Shown in pieces: positions 25,413 through 37,900 of a stretch of 64,000 bases of DNA. The stretch lies in the NCBI RefSeq assembly GCF_037975245.1, contig NC_092562.1, forward strand, positions 11,455,001-11,519,000. Reading direction: 5' to 3'. Positions within the stretch are counted from its first letter, which is position 1; each line of letters starts with the position of its first letter. Under the pieces are notes generated by a model, which was not told the DNA's origin, ran no database searches, and saw only the letters and a list, made by a program, of their open reading frames with translations. The DNA comes from Apostichopus japonicus. Lineage: Eukaryota; Echinodermata; Holothuroidea; Aspidochirotida; Stichopodidae. Made by a program: the position numbers and the translations under genes.

Positions 25413-26471
25413 CAATGTGTCATAGTCAATGTGTCATAGTCCAAGAACAAAAAAAACAAAAAAATAAAGAAAATAAGGTGGATCCTGATATTTGTTTCTA
25501 TATAGTTATTCCTGTTTTTTTTTAAAGGATGAATCACCTTTAAAATATGGTAAACCTTGGTCTAGAAGGCTCCTTTAATTTAAGCGGTTATCTGGTGGCG
25601 GTGTCTCCACCACCTTAGGTTCAAATGTTAATTAGTTTAATGCTTTCTTTGTCTTATGAATTCTAATTAATCGACAGAGGATGTTTTGCCAATTGATAAA
25701 GAACAAAACACACATGTTGTATGACATCACTCATTGGTAAATTTTTTAACGCATTGTCAAAAAGCTCTTATTACGAAACGGAATTTTCCGATGACTGAAG
25801 TTGTTTCGTCCGACAAAAGTCGTTGTAAATTATCTGCATCTGTTAGGTCAAAACTAGAATTGAATATAGCATTTTTGTATAATGGGAATACATATTTTTC
25901 AAACATGGTGACATTTTATGGATGTATGTCGCAAGAACGGTGTTAGTGATGTTATGGTGGTGGCAATCATTTGGGCTGAGAAAGTTAATGTGTGTCTTTA
26001 TGATCAGCAAAGAACTTATCCACTGGAAGAAAATAATATTCTTCACGAACTAGTTGTGTCGTGATACAAATTCTAAACACAGTGAGAGAACATTTAAAGC
26101 TAGCAAACAATTTTTAAATGCATGACCTTTCAATGATAAATCACATCAAGATATTATAATCAGAATGTACAAGGTTTTGAAAGATGTCTCTATGATGACA
26201 TTACCAACCATCCACTATTGTGCTATTCCAGGAGTAAGTAGGAGGAGGGAGGGGGTGAGGGGGTATCTAGTGAAAACAATAGTGTTTTAATAAAATATCT
26301 AGAGTAAGGGAAAACGCGATTATGATGGGGTTTTCAACTAACAGTGTTGAATATGTTTGGTTTAATTCCATAAGTGTTACATTGTCTGACACCTGAATAT
26401 TTAGTGATATTTTTAGTGATGTTTTTGATGAGCTGAGCTCGTGGTTTGTATGTTAGATTATATATAGTAGT

Positions 26472-27345
26472 TCAGTCTTTAGTTAGGTAACCGCTGTTGG
26501 TCATTTCTGGGGTCATTTCTTGAAAAAGCATAATTGTGGTAAAGGAACAGAATGGGGATCAATGACTGGGTTTAGTTTACGGTCATGTACAATTTATCCA
26601 AAGCGTATTTCTGCCTACTCTTTTTGTTCTTTCAATTCCGTCCTATTTGTGTATTATGTCTTTGTATTTTTTTTTTGTATTTTGAACAATTTGAGTGCGA
26701 ATAAAACAAACAAACAAATACAGACAGTCATCCTAATTAGAGAAGAAAAACAAATCCATCATCATTAGTCTACGTGGTAGGGATATATGTGAAGAATAGC
26801 TTACCCAAAAATGCTAAACAAAACTTGATTTCATTTGGGAGATATCAAAGGTTCTAACTTTCCCTCAAGACTTGAGTAGGTCTAAATATAACCAAAATCA
26901 GGGCAATAGTTGTCCTCTATTTCATTTTCTGTAAAAAAGTTGGATTTTGAGAATGCTTGAAATGCTTCAGTCGTTGGTTGGGTAACCGCTACTGGTCATT
27001 TCTGGGGTCATTTCTAAAAAAAAAAACACAATTGTGGTAAAGGAACAGAATTGGGATCAATGACTGGGTTAAGTTAACGGTCATGTACAATTTATCCAAA
27101 GCAAAATTCTGCTTATACATACAGTCACCCTAGTTAGAGAAGAAAACAAATCCATCATGGTAGGGATATATGTAAAGAATAGCTTACCCAAAAATGCTAA
27201 GCGAAACTTGATTTCATTTGGGATATATCAAAAGTTCTAACGTTGCGTTAAGACTTGAGAAAGTCTAAATATAACAAAATCAAGGCAACGGTTGTCCTCT
27301 GTTTAATTTCCGGTTAAAAAGTTAGAGTTTGGGAATGTTTGAAGT
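26472..27345 (+). repeat. Tandem duplication of about 380-490 bp
   Basis: Two head-to-tail copies start GTAACCGCT(G/A)(T/C)TGGTCATTTC and share GACTGGGTT, GGTCATGTACAATTTATCC and AATAGCTTACCCAAAAATGC. Copy 1 (26472-about 26965) carries an extra segment of about 120 bp (26604-26722) ending TTTGAGTGCGAATAAAACAA ACAAACAAA. That looks like the 3' end of a retroposed transcript. Copy 2 (about 26968-27345) lacks it, so the insertion came after the duplication. Confidence 0.8.
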
Positions 27346-28120
27346 ATCTAAACATATAACATAATGCTAGCGGTGACTTTAGTGCCAAGTATTGACCACA
27401 GTCACCTTGAAGTTGTGAAGAAAAATATTTCACTTTCTTATACAACTCCTTTTACGACTCCTAAATGGAGCAAGATTTTTCTTTGATATGTGGATAAATT
27501 ATTCATCAAACATACATATATTATTTTAATCTAAAGATTATAGTTAGGTTGGTTTTAAGCAGTATGTCCATTAATCATATACTAATACAGCACAATTACG
27601 ATCCAAGATGTCCACCACCAACCCCCCCCCCCCCCGGCCCCCACCCTCATCTCTCCCAATAACCAAATCATCTTGACAAGCGTTCAACGTTTCTAGTAAC
27701 AGTAATAATTAAATCATACACAAGAGACAACTCATTTTTCATCGAGATTAGAACTGATGATATAAATCATGATATTATGAGCATTCATTGAAAGGAAAAT
27801 AGCACACACCACCGGCATGGCCAGCCAGAATTTGAGTTTAATTTACAGAATAAGTTTTTGACAAGAAGCCGGTGAAAGCTGTTTACCATATAGGTATAAT
27901 TACTGGCAATATGATTACCCGCTAAAAATGCATGAGGAACAGGAGAGGGTAGGGGTGGGGTGGGTGCTGGCTATATTTCACCGGCATGCAATTGTACGCA
28001 CATTAGCTACGGAACTGGTTTCTAATTTACCTCTTGCCATGCATGGGAGATTTTTTAGTTGGGCGCGATGGATACAATGAAGGAAAATAAATCAGTAAAG
28101 ATCCGCACTGGTCATCACGT

Positions 28121-28262
28121 ACGTGCCATTCGATTCCTTATTGAGGAGAGACCACGCACGTGCCATTCGATTCCTTATTGAGGAGAGACCACGCACGTGC
28201 CATTCGATTCCTTATTGAGGAGAGACCACGCACGTGCCATTCGATTCCTTATTGAGGAGAGA
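28121..28262 (+). repeat. 37-bp tandem repeat, four copies
   Basis: Four virtually identical copies of a 37-bp unit beginning ACGTGCCATTCGATTCCTTA, with no spacers. The near-identity implies recent expansion. Confidence 0.9.
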
Positions 28263-28978
28263 GGGATGAATAGTATGACCTAATGTCCACCATTCAGATC
28301 TTAAAATCATTCAAAGCTACAAAAAAAAGAAGAATTTTCGATTACCTAAGGATTTTATCAGCAACTATATCCATCGGGCACAGTACAGTTATAGTATGAT
28401 GTGCTTCCTCAAGTGAATTTGTTTTTGTCAAACATCAAACAGCGGTTAAATCTACCAGGTACCAATCAATGCTAATGAACTAATATGCAAATGGTTGGAC
28501 AGCCTTTCTCGCACGCTTTTTGTATCATGTGTGTTTTGTTTTTGTTTTTTTGCGTGGGTGTGTATACGCAAACAATCTATCAAATTAATATTGAAATATT
28601 ACACGAATCTCAAAAACCGTATTCATTCTAAATTGCCTTAAATACCAAGATGAACCCTCGGGTAATATTAGCACTATTTCTAATTGTAAATTTGGGCACC
28701 TGAATAGTAAGCAAGTAACGAGATTTTCTCCCGTCGTCGAAAGTTCATTTAATAGGGTGTACATGTTTACAAAGCAGAATGAAAAATATATGTACAACAT
28801 ACCTCGCGAAATCCTTTCCCTTAATTAATTAATTAAATATTGATGAGACTGGTGCGATTCCTGGTTACACGGTACGCACAATACCTCTGACAAACACCCC
28901 CCCCCCCTACCTCGCCCCTCTACCTCGACCTTTTGGTATATAATTGATTGCACAATGATCGCCATGCACTAGTGGTTC

Positions 28979-29035
28979 GATAGTTCAGTAGGTAGAACGC
29001 TCGGGTCGCATACATGACTCTTATTCCACTCCAGC
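28979..29035 (+). repeat. Decayed tRNA-like sequence
   Basis: GATAGTTCAGTAGGTAGAAC looks like a tRNA D arm (A box), but the expected GGTTCGA B box has become TTATTCCACTCC. Most likely the head of an old tRNA-derived SINE or a tRNA pseudogene. Confidence 0.4.
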
Positions 29036-29697
29036 CAATATTTTGTTTGCTCATACAAAATGCATATTTACCATTTCCTAGCTGCCCAGTAAAGAATTGA
29101 TAATTTCCCCACTAACCTAAATCTTGGTAATTGACTTGGAGATAGAGATAAACATGCCAATAATTTTCTTTCATTATTTCTGGGCTAGATTCCATGATTT
29201 GATTACATTTTCAAAACAAACGACATTATCAGCCTGTCTCAATGTAAAAATTAACATAATAGTTGTACTTAGCCTCTACAGCCTACTTTGCATATTCGGG
29301 GCGATTGTTGTTATAGCTATTAATTATTAAGGATGATAAACATGCACATACTGAACCTCGTGAGGCAAGACGAATTCCAGCGCGCTCATAGGGAATATTG
29401 CACCACTCACTCCGGCCTTCACTAAAATGCTGGTATGTAATATTATATCAAGCGAATGTTCAGACCTGCCACAAAATGTAAAACATAAAGTGTTTACGAT
29501 GTTCCTACACAACACAAAAGGGAGGGCAGGGGTAACCCTGGCTGTTGGTGTCGACTTCAATGTGGGGTTTGGAGGTCGCTCCCTCAAAAAACCAATTACT
29601 GATTTGTAACCGATATATGGAAATTATATTATATTTAAAATATCGTGATCAATCCGTTCCCCTTACAGAAAACCAGCCAACCATCCATCTATAAGCC

Positions 29698-30879
29698 ATG
29701 GGTTTCAGGAACAAGAAGAATCGTGTTCATCCAACCGGAAACAATAAGAAGCAACAACGGAAAGACAGAAAGAGGAGAAGATTAGCTCGACTAGTCCAGA
29801 GGATCAACCCTTTCTCTTGTTGCACCGGGGACGGTGTACCCAAGAATGTCGTCTGCCCTGAGACCTACCTCAAGAGCGACAAATGTATAACCAACAAGGT
29901 TATTACACCTGATCTGACACCAACTTCAGTCAGCCCTAAAATCTCTCCTCAACTCAAGAGATCTGCATCAGCACAGAGCTCAGCCTCAAAAGCAAGCAGT
30001 CGTTCCATTAAGGCGGAATCACCCATAGCAACAACAGCAACAACTGCTACTCCTCTTGTATCTACAGAGTCCAGTAGATCTTCAATAGTGGAATCACCTC
30101 CACACGTCACCAGGTTCTGCTTGGTGTCATCTACAGGGTCATCCAGTGACGATGATTCTGATGGGGCTGATGATGTTGAATTCAACCCTCAACCATCCCC
30201 GAAGAAGTACACTCTACGCCAGTCACCACAGAAACTGGCTTCAATCGTTGGTTCTTCAAGGTACAACGAATACTCCAATCCGCCGAAAATTAAGCAAACG
30301 GCTGCGGCGAAGTCTTGCCTATCAACAAATTACCAACCTGCCTTCGTTGATCTGAGGGATGAGCTACTGTTCCCTCATGCCACCACTATTCCCTCAACAA
30401 GACCACCCACCTACCAAAGGTCACATTATAGCCAACTGAATGCAAGGGCTTTCAAAGGTGATTCCGAAGAATCTTTGACCCTCACGGGAAAGAAAAGTGT
30501 GAGTTCTGATGAATTCGCTGATTGCTTTGAACCGCAGAGGACCGAATCAGGGATCCGCCAACAAAAGCAGGAACCAGATGAAGAATCATCCGGTGATGAC
30601 GTAACTGCACAAGAAAAGCAGAAAACCTACACTCGTGAGCATCTTGATTTTCATAATGAGCAAGTTGAAGTTTCTGTTGAGCAGATTTGCCACAGAGAGG
30701 AGGAGGAGGAGGAGGAAGAAGGGGAGGAGGAAGAGGCGCAGGTAGAGGAGACGGAGGCGCAGGTAGAGGCGGAGGAGGCGCAGGTAGAGGCGGAGAAGGA
30801 GGCGCAGGTAGAGGCGGAGTCCACAATACCAATAAATCCACCAAATAATTCAGAGGGGCAGTCCAGTGACTCAGAGGAG
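29698..30879 (+). CDS. Unrecognised 653-aa protein, exon 1 (residues 1-394)
   Basis: The ATG at 29698 follows a strong acceptor (CCGTTCCCCTTACAG, exon from 29669), so there is probably a non-coding upstream exon. The exon stays open to the donor GAG|GTATGT at 30880. It encodes a very basic N-terminus (MGFRNKKNRVHPTGNNKKQQ followed by a K/R cluster, nuclear-localisation-like), then a long Ser/Thr/Pro-rich low-complexity region with an Asp/Ser stretch. A poly-Glu run and (E)AQVEAE-type repeats follow at residues about 334-378. The region looks intrinsically disordered and I recognise no domain. It is not a clear transposon protein, and no TSD or inverted repeats were found around it. Confidence 0.75.
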
Positions 30880-31055
30880 GTATGTTTACATTCATTTGTA
30901 TCCAGTATAGTGTGTAAAGTAAATATCATGAAACCCAATTTCTTACAGGAAGAAGGGCGACGAGGGGTGGGGGGGGGGGGGGAAGGGGAACTTAATATTC
31001 AGAAATGGTACTTCAGAACAAATGTTTACACATATTAATTGTTGTTTCTTTACAG

Positions 31056-31835
31056 GAACTGGGCTTCTTTCCTGGAGAAGAGCACATTTTTCTGCCTATT
31101 ATTAAGACCAGTGTCACAGGACTACGCGGTTGGCTTCTTACACTTGGTATTCACCAACATGCTATCCAACCAGATCCACCTTTTTCAATTAAGGAAGGTG
31201 ACAAAATCATGTCTTGTGCCATCAACCACACCCTCCTGGGTATCTCGTTCTATGTCAATGGATTTCAAAACGGGTTCGTTTTTCGAGGTGAGAGTTGTCC
31301 ATACCCTCTAGATTGCATGTTTCGTTCAGCGATCCAAAATGGCAACACTACACACTTAAAGCAATTTCCTCAAGATCGTTTCCTCGATGCTATTGAAGCA
31401 CTAAAGACGGTCAAGAATGGGACCAATGATGCTTGGGCACTTGAGTGGGAAATGGATAGCATACTCGCCCCTTACAGAGAAATGGGTATTGAGCTACCAG
31501 AACAAGATCAACCCACAGGGCTACCCATGGAGATGATCAGACCTCAGACAGAGGAAAGCTCATTAGCATATCACGTGACGCAACTGGACGTAGATGCATG
31601 TGAGGCCTTACTATACACCTTTAACAGTTACTTCATGGTGTTCGTTCCATCCACTGATGGTAGAGTTTTCCTGTTGGACGACCATCCACACAAACAAATG
31701 GAAGGTGGAGCCATCGTGCTTGTCTGCCCAAATACAACGGAACATGTTCAAGACATGCTAAATAGGTACCACTTTGAATATTTCAAATCACCGTTCAACC
31801 TGGGCCAGGGAACAAAGTTCTCGTTTAGGTGCTAA
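31056..31835 (+). CDS. Unrecognised 653-aa protein, exon 2 (residues 395-653)
   Basis: Acceptor GTTGTTTCTTTACAG, in phase 0 with exon 1, open to TAG/TAA-type termination at 31835 after ...FSFRC. It encodes a compact folded-looking domain with a candidate Cys at residue 448 (IMSCAINH). About 155 residues later comes VFLLDDHPHKQMEGGAIVLV, with Asp603-His604 followed by a Gly-Gly-Ala strand. This Cys...Asp-His-Gly/Ala order resembles papain-fold peptidases, including the deubiquitinase module of herpesvirus large tegument proteins and related transposon-encoded modules. That is only a pattern match and the family is unassigned. A second acceptor at 30947 would give a 29-codon dead-end exon and is less likely. 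Confidence 0.75.
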   Translation, partial: ELGFFPGEEHIFLPIIKTSVTGLRGWLLTLGIHQHAIQPDPPFSIKEGDKIMSCAINHTLLGISFYVNGFQNGFVFRGESCPYPLDCMFRSAIQNGNTTHLKQFPQDRFLDAIEALKTVKNGTNDAWALEWEMDSILAPYREMGIELPEQDQPTGLPMEMIRPQTEESSLAYHVTQLDVDACEALLYTFNSYFMVFVPSTDGRVFLLDDHPHKQMEGGAIVLVCPNTTEHVQDMLNRYHFEYFKSPFNLGQGTKFSFRC

Positions 31836-33612
31836 CATTTCAACTATTTATCACTTTTACTTCCCTTTTCTTTCACAATTCCAAAAAACAATAACGAAGA
31901 TAGACTTTATGAAACCGAAACCTTTAGAAAGTGGCCGCGAAAAACTGAAACAGCTAAAACAAGAGAACTAATTACTGGTACAAACTTTAAAGACAATATT
32001 CAAAGATAATGATAAAAACATTGATCAGATTTGCTGAAAGGATGGACAAACGCTTTTAGAAAGAAATCAAGAAATGATGGAAAAGAAGGGGATAATATGG
32101 CGCCGGCTTTGCTCGTACGAGAAACTTATAGAAGAAAGGAATCCGACTAGAAAGAAGTTGATAAGAAAGGTAAATAATTCCATGAGAGTCACGTGGTACA
32201 GAAGAGACATTCCTGGCAAGGTGGGTGCTGATGACGTCACTTTTATCATTTCAAGAGTCTCAGCAGTGCTTGGTTAGTTGTTTTCATACAGGTCATGTGT
32301 AGACAGGGTATACTTATACAACATCTCAAATATTGTATTTTGATCAAATTTCAGTGGAGGCAAGCTGTATTTTAGGAAGGGGAGAAGGGGGAAGGATAAG
32401 GGGCAGTTATATTTCTAATAATCTTTCACAGAGAAGATGATTAGTTACCAGCCAGAGCAAAGGTACTTTAAACAAGTGTATATTCCAAGATCTCTGATAC
32501 ACTCAGGTAAGGTAACTTCCATACATTTTCAATTTACTGCAGAATATTAAAACATCTGAGTCGTTCCTTCCACCGTCAACTTTCACAAGCTGTGTGTAAT
32601 AAGAGGTAAAAAGCTGGGGGGGGGGGGGGGTGTCCCGGGTTCGTCCTCCAATTAGCAGGAAGATTAGGGGTAGTTGGAGGAGCAAGTTCTTGAATACATG
32701 AGAGGGAAATTCAAGGAGATTGGGGATGGGTATGAACGTTATGATAATCATTCATGGTTCACTGAATGCTTTGAATGGTTAAATTATTACTTCCATATAT
32801 TCACGTGATCGATTAGAGTTCTCTGACAGACTGACTACTTCACTGACTGACTAACTGACTTACTGATCGACCTAACAACATAACGACTGTATAGTCTTCC
32901 CCAAATCTTAATATCTAACAATGAATCTGATCCATGCTTACTACTTACTTAAGTCTTAGTCTCACAGAATTGATGACTGAAAATAGCTGTAGAATGCCTA
33001 ACTTTACGCCCTGCATATACTGTCCGTTTCAATGCTGTGATAATACGCTGATTATTATAAACCCTCCCACGTACACAACAGGATATGATTCAGTGTATAT
33101 CTTATCACAGAAAGTGCGTTACATGTAATCTATTAGAAACAGTAAGGCTGTTGTATGGATGACAACACCCCCTTCCCCGTGTTCTGCTATGTGTATACTC
33201 GTGGCATTGATTTTGCTTTATTTTGGGTTTGTTTGTCTCTGAAATTGCGATTGTATGTCTAGCCTAAAGGATACTATTTCCGTTGTTAACTGGAAATTCA
33301 ACGTTCTATTTTTCATTGGGGGCGGGGGTGTGGGGTTGAGTCTTGAATGATTTGCCTTGTCATTGGTTAGAATTATTCAAGCAAATTCTCTGAATTTTGG
33401 GTAACCCCAAAGCGTAAATTTAAAGCTCTTATATATATGAACGCAATTATAGTAAGAAATATTTCGTTTTCGAATTTCTATGATCTGGTGATATCAGTTG
33501 AATTGTGTAACTTAAGTGCCCTCATAATTAAGGAGTAACCCTATAATAAACGAACGGAGACCAGTGAGATGGGGTTATGTGTCCAGGAACAGCTCAGACA
33601 AGCTAACTGCCA
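31836..33612. other. 3' UTR or intergenic
   Basis: No gene seen. The downstream UTR of the 653-aa gene has no nearby AATAAA; one occurs at about 33,546. There is a short CTGACTAA-type repeat at 32.82-32.88 kb and a poly-G tract at 32.62 kb. Confidence 0.5.
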
Positions 33613-34960
33613 ATATTTCTTATTTCTTATTAGTTATTTCTTATTTCTTATTAGTTATTTCTTATTTCTTATTAGTTATTTCTTATTAGTTATTTCTTAT
33701 TTCTCATTTCTTATTTCTTATTTCTTATTAGTTATTTCTTATATCTTATTTCTTATTTCTCACTTCTCATTTCCCGCCTCCCGTCCCCCGCCTCCCACCA
33801 CCCACCACCCGCCTCCCGCCTCCCGCCTCCCGCCTCCCGCCTCCCGCCTCCCGCCTCCCGCCTCCCGCCTCCCGCCTCCCGCCTCCCGCCTCCCGCCTCC
33901 CGCCTCCCGCCTCCCGCCTCCCGCCTCCCGCCTCCCGCCTCCCACCTCCCACCTCTCATTTCTCATTTCTTATTTTTATTTCTTATTAGTTTTTTCTTAC
34001 TTTCTTATTTTCTTATTTCTTATTTTTTATTAGTTATTTTTTATAAGTTATTTCTCTTTTCTCATTTCTCACTTCTCATTTTCCGCCTCCCGTCTCCCGC
34101 CTCCCGCGGCCCGCCTCCCGCCTCCCGCCTCCCACCACCCACCACCCACCACCCACCACCCACCCACCTCCCACCTCTCACCTCTCATTTCTCATTTCTT
34201 ATTTCTTATTAGTTATTTCTTACTTTCTTATTTCTTATTAGTTATTAGTTATTTCTTATTTTTTATTAGTTATTAGTTATTTCTTATTTCTCATTTCTCA
34301 TTTTTCATTTCTCACTTCTCATTTCCCGCCTCCCGCCTCCCGCCTCCCGCTCCCGCCTCCCACCGCCCGAATCCTACCTCTCACCTCTCATTTCTCATTT
34401 CTTATTTTATTTTTTATTAGTTATTTCTTACTTTCTTATTTCTTATTTTTTATTAGTTATTTCTTATTTTTTATAAGTTATTTTTCATTTCTCATTTCCC
34501 GCTTCCCGTCGCCCGCCTACCGCCTACCGCCTCCCGCCCCCCACCACCCACCTCCCACCTTTCACCTCTTACCTCTCATTTTTCATTTCTTATTTCTTAT
34601 TTCTTATTTTTTATTAGTTATTTCTTACTTTCTTATTTCTTATTTTTTATTAGTTATTTCTTATTTTTTATCAGTTATTTCTTATTTCTTATTTCTCATT
34701 TCTCATTTTTCATATCTCACTTCTCATTTCCCGCCTCCCGCCTCCCGCCTCCCGCCTCCCACCTCCCACCTCCCACCTCCCACCTCCCACCTCCCACCTC
34801 TCATATCTCATTTCTCATTTTTTATTTTTTTTTTATTTTTTATTTTTTATTTTTTAATTAGTTAATTTTTTATTTTTTATTAGTTATTAGTTATTTCTTA
34901 TTTCTTATTTTCTCTTTTCTCTTTTTTTTATATTATTTTTTTTTTAAATTTATTTACTTT
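33613..34960 (+). repeat. Pyrimidine-only heptamer satellite with alternating blocks
   Basis: About 1.35 kb built from 7-base units on one register. AT-rich blocks of TTATTTC/TTATTAG alternate with GC-rich blocks of CCTCCCG/CCTCCCA, passing through intermediates such as TCATTTC and TCACTTC. At least five AT-to-GC cycles are visible (GC blocks near 33.77-33.96, 34.08-34.17, 34.32-34.37, 34.50-34.56 and 34.73-34.80 kb). The minus strand of the GC blocks is GGGAGGC repeated, a strong G-quadruplex former. Open frames in all three minus-strand frames are by-products of the 7-base period. Confidence 0.92.
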
Positions 34961-37900
34961 TATTTATTTTTTGTGAGGCTGTGGTAATCCTGTAATTTTA
35001 GCGTTATTATCCGAAAACTATGAGTGATGTGCAACGACAATGTCCAGTGCTGTTAAGTGAAATTCATTGTTCTGTCTGGTAGCTTAGTTAAATGCAATGG
35101 ACACACAATCGAAGGAATTATCACCACCTCCCTGATCATGTCTGTGTACATTTAGCGGCCATTCCTCAGTTATGGGGTATTAAGCCTACTCACTTAGCCT
35201 ATGGAAAAATACAACTTAATTTGATATCACTAGATCTGTTTAAAGTGCAAATATTTCACCCATTATGGTGTCAATCCCCCATTCAGTAATGTCTTTGTGT
35301 AACAGGGAACCATTCATGTTCATCATTCTCACGTTCATAAAGATTTGCGTGAATATTTTTTCTTTAATGACACGAGCAACAGTTCAAGATTAAAAAGGAA
35401 TTATTTGAAATTTCCAGTTAATAAAAGAAATATCAGAATGGAACTGAACCATGGCAGTTTTTTTTATTAATCTTGGTTAATCTAGACTTAGAGTCCCTTG
35501 GCCATAACCACATAGGCTAGGGCCTAAACGTAACCAGTATGTAGCACAGGTTCTACATTAGGTAGACCCATGCTACAGGCTAGGCTAATTAAAGCCTACA
35601 TATAGTCTTAACTGTACTGCAATCTTAATTATAATGGATAGAAAATATTTTATGTGAGAAGATTAAAGCATTTTATTTACCTGGGATGCGCAACCGCTTT
35701 GCAAACGTGGCTTTGTTCCCTGCCTTGTCATGGCAAAATAATATTCTGTTAAAAAAGCTGATAAATTCCTCCAAGTAAAATATTTTTACTATGATTAAAC
35801 TCTCCGAATTTAGGTATGTTCGAATGCTAACTACTGCGCCTTACTTTTCTTGAACGCACTGATAGCGCGGGCAATGCGCGCAGGAACGCGCACAACTTGA
35901 CTAGTAGAGATATGTTACAGCGCCTTCGGCGCTATACGATTTTCTTAGAATTGGACACGCGCAAAATGTAATACCGCAACTATTTTTTATGCGCGTGGAA
36001 TTGCATGAAAGAAAGCATGCCGGAATGCCAATACTCCTCCTCTATTTTGCCTATGTTTTTTGTTGTTCTGTGGGGTGAGATGGACGGCTAGGTGGGGAAA
36101 TTTGATTTTAAGGGGATCCCCTGGTTGAACCGCTCTGCTTTAGGCTTTAATTCGCTGTACTCTGCGCGCGTTCAGAACAGTTAGACAAATATGCTCAAAC
36201 TTTACTACAACAGACGTTTAAAAGAAAGCAAGACCATGTATTAACATACCTTAAAGGCATTGACGGGGGGGGGGGGGGTGGGGCTGTTGGAGGCTTCCTA
36301 ATTTTCCATGTTTTTATTTTATTGAAAAAAGAACACATTACCGTAGACAGCCAAAAAGAAACTAGGAGATTTTGTTTAGCTTACATATTTCAAATACCCT
36401 AGTTATATTTTGGGGTGCTACTTAGCATCCCCCATGCGCGCTTTGTCCTACAATAAGACGCGCAAAGCGTACTACCGCAGACAACTGACAGAAAGCACAA
36501 GTGTATGTTGGTGTAAAGAATTTGGGGACTAGAGGCTTTCTAGAGTCTAGCTCATTGATATTGTTAATGACCTACACAAAGCAGAAATGCCCAACTCTAC
36601 ATACATAGAACGACACATAACTGTTTATGGTGTAGGGTTTATTTCTACCACCCATTCAGCTTTGCACTGACCTTCAGCTTCTCTCAGAACTGATCGACGG
36701 TGTCACCTCCAGCTACCCCAGGGACCCAGTGACAAAGAAAAACACAGCATTAACCTAATTCAAGATGTTTTAGAAATTGAAATACATAACCTGTGAAAGT
36801 TGATGGTGGGTGGATGATAAGTACGAACTGCAGTAATACCAGGGAATAATAATTAAAATAATAGTTCCCTGTGGCCCGACTATCGGCAAGCAACAAGATG
36901 TATGTTGGTTACTTTACCTCAATGTATGAGAAGGAACTGGAATTATTTACATTGCTAGACATGGTAAGAACCCCCAAGACTTCTTCCCATCCTTCCTTTC
37001 CAAAATTTGTCTTTTAAGATTCCTTTAACATTGAATGACTCAAGCATTAAAGTTATACTATGGAGGTAAAACCTCCATGGTTATACCCAGAAAAACCAGC
37101 CTGTATGGAAACACTAGTTTTAAGCATTAATTTGACAATTGTAAGATGAATTTGATAAATCATGCAACCTCAACCAAGCCCTGTATCACGTGACGGAGAG
37201 GTGATACCTTTGAAGATGAAAGTTACTGAACAGCAGAAAGTTACGATTGAGAAGAAATGAATGAAGAAGAGAGATTCCCGGCTGATTTAACATCGTCAGC
37301 TAGTCATGTGGAGATCATTACATGAGAAGAAGATTACGAGCAAAGCCACCTTATACCATGAAGGCTACAACATCCAGCCAATCCCAGTAACATTAAGCCA
37401 TTGTGAAGATCAAACGACTGGAAAGCGTCTACCAGACCATTAGAAGATCCAGGCAATCTGAATTATAAAAAAAATATTTGATATATAATTAAAATTGACG
37501 ATGAATGTTAATAACCTCGTGCAATAAACCATTACGTGCCACACCAAAAAACACAAAATGTTCAGTTTATTATTTGAGTAGATTCACTCTTTCGGTGATA
37601 GATATCAATAAATCGAACGTAACAAGTAAGGAAACCTTCAAGAACCAGCTAGCGACTATAACAGACCGATCGGTTAATTCAATACCCAAGGAACGTTGCC
37701 ATTCGCCCACCTCCTCTCCTTTTGCATCCTACCCTTTATCTCTGCCGCTCCTATTCCTCTCTGCCTCCATAACACCTCTCCTCATTATAAGTTCACCTTT
37801 CTCTTGTTTCCCCTCCCCGTCTCTACCATGATCACGGTCAGTTGCCTTATTTTCTGTTCTCTTTGTTAGTGGAATAATTTTCTTCGTTGTACACCCTGAA

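Larger units (their letters stand above)
21184..29668. other. Intergenic or 5' intronic DNA
   Basis: I see no convincing protein-coding exon. Contents: a (CA)n run at 21.54 kb, many poly-G/poly-C tracts, a CpG-richer patch at 22.66-22.88 kb, (CA)/(TA) repeats at 23.1 kb, a MITE at 24.3 kb, a SINE at 25.1 kb, a tandem duplication at 26.5-27.3 kb, a 37-bp repeat at 28.1 kb and a decayed tRNA-like segment at 29.0 kb. It may include the 5' intron of the gene that follows, because that gene's first coding exon begins at a splice acceptor. Confidence 0.6.

Noticed and set aside
28121-28262. Possible CRISPR array
   Set aside because: The 37-bp repeats are directly adjacent without unique spacers and the DNA is eukaryotic.
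30482-30938. Minus-strand Pro/Ala/Ser-rich frames
   Set aside because: Antisense shadows of the poly-Glu and AQVEAE repeats in the real plus-strand exon.
30948-31038. Alternative second exon starting at 30948 in the 653-aa gene
   Set aside because: It would add 29 low-complexity residues and stop, losing the well-formed C-terminal domain; the acceptor at 31055 is better.
33569-34033. 154-codon frame and three overlapping minus-strand frames
   Set aside because: A 7-base repeat cannot close a frame if no rotation holds a stop, so all frames stay open by chance. The products are pure repeats.
37505-37831. 108-codon plus-strand frame
   Set aside because: No recognisable motif; Ser/Pro/Leu bias comes from a CT-rich stretch.
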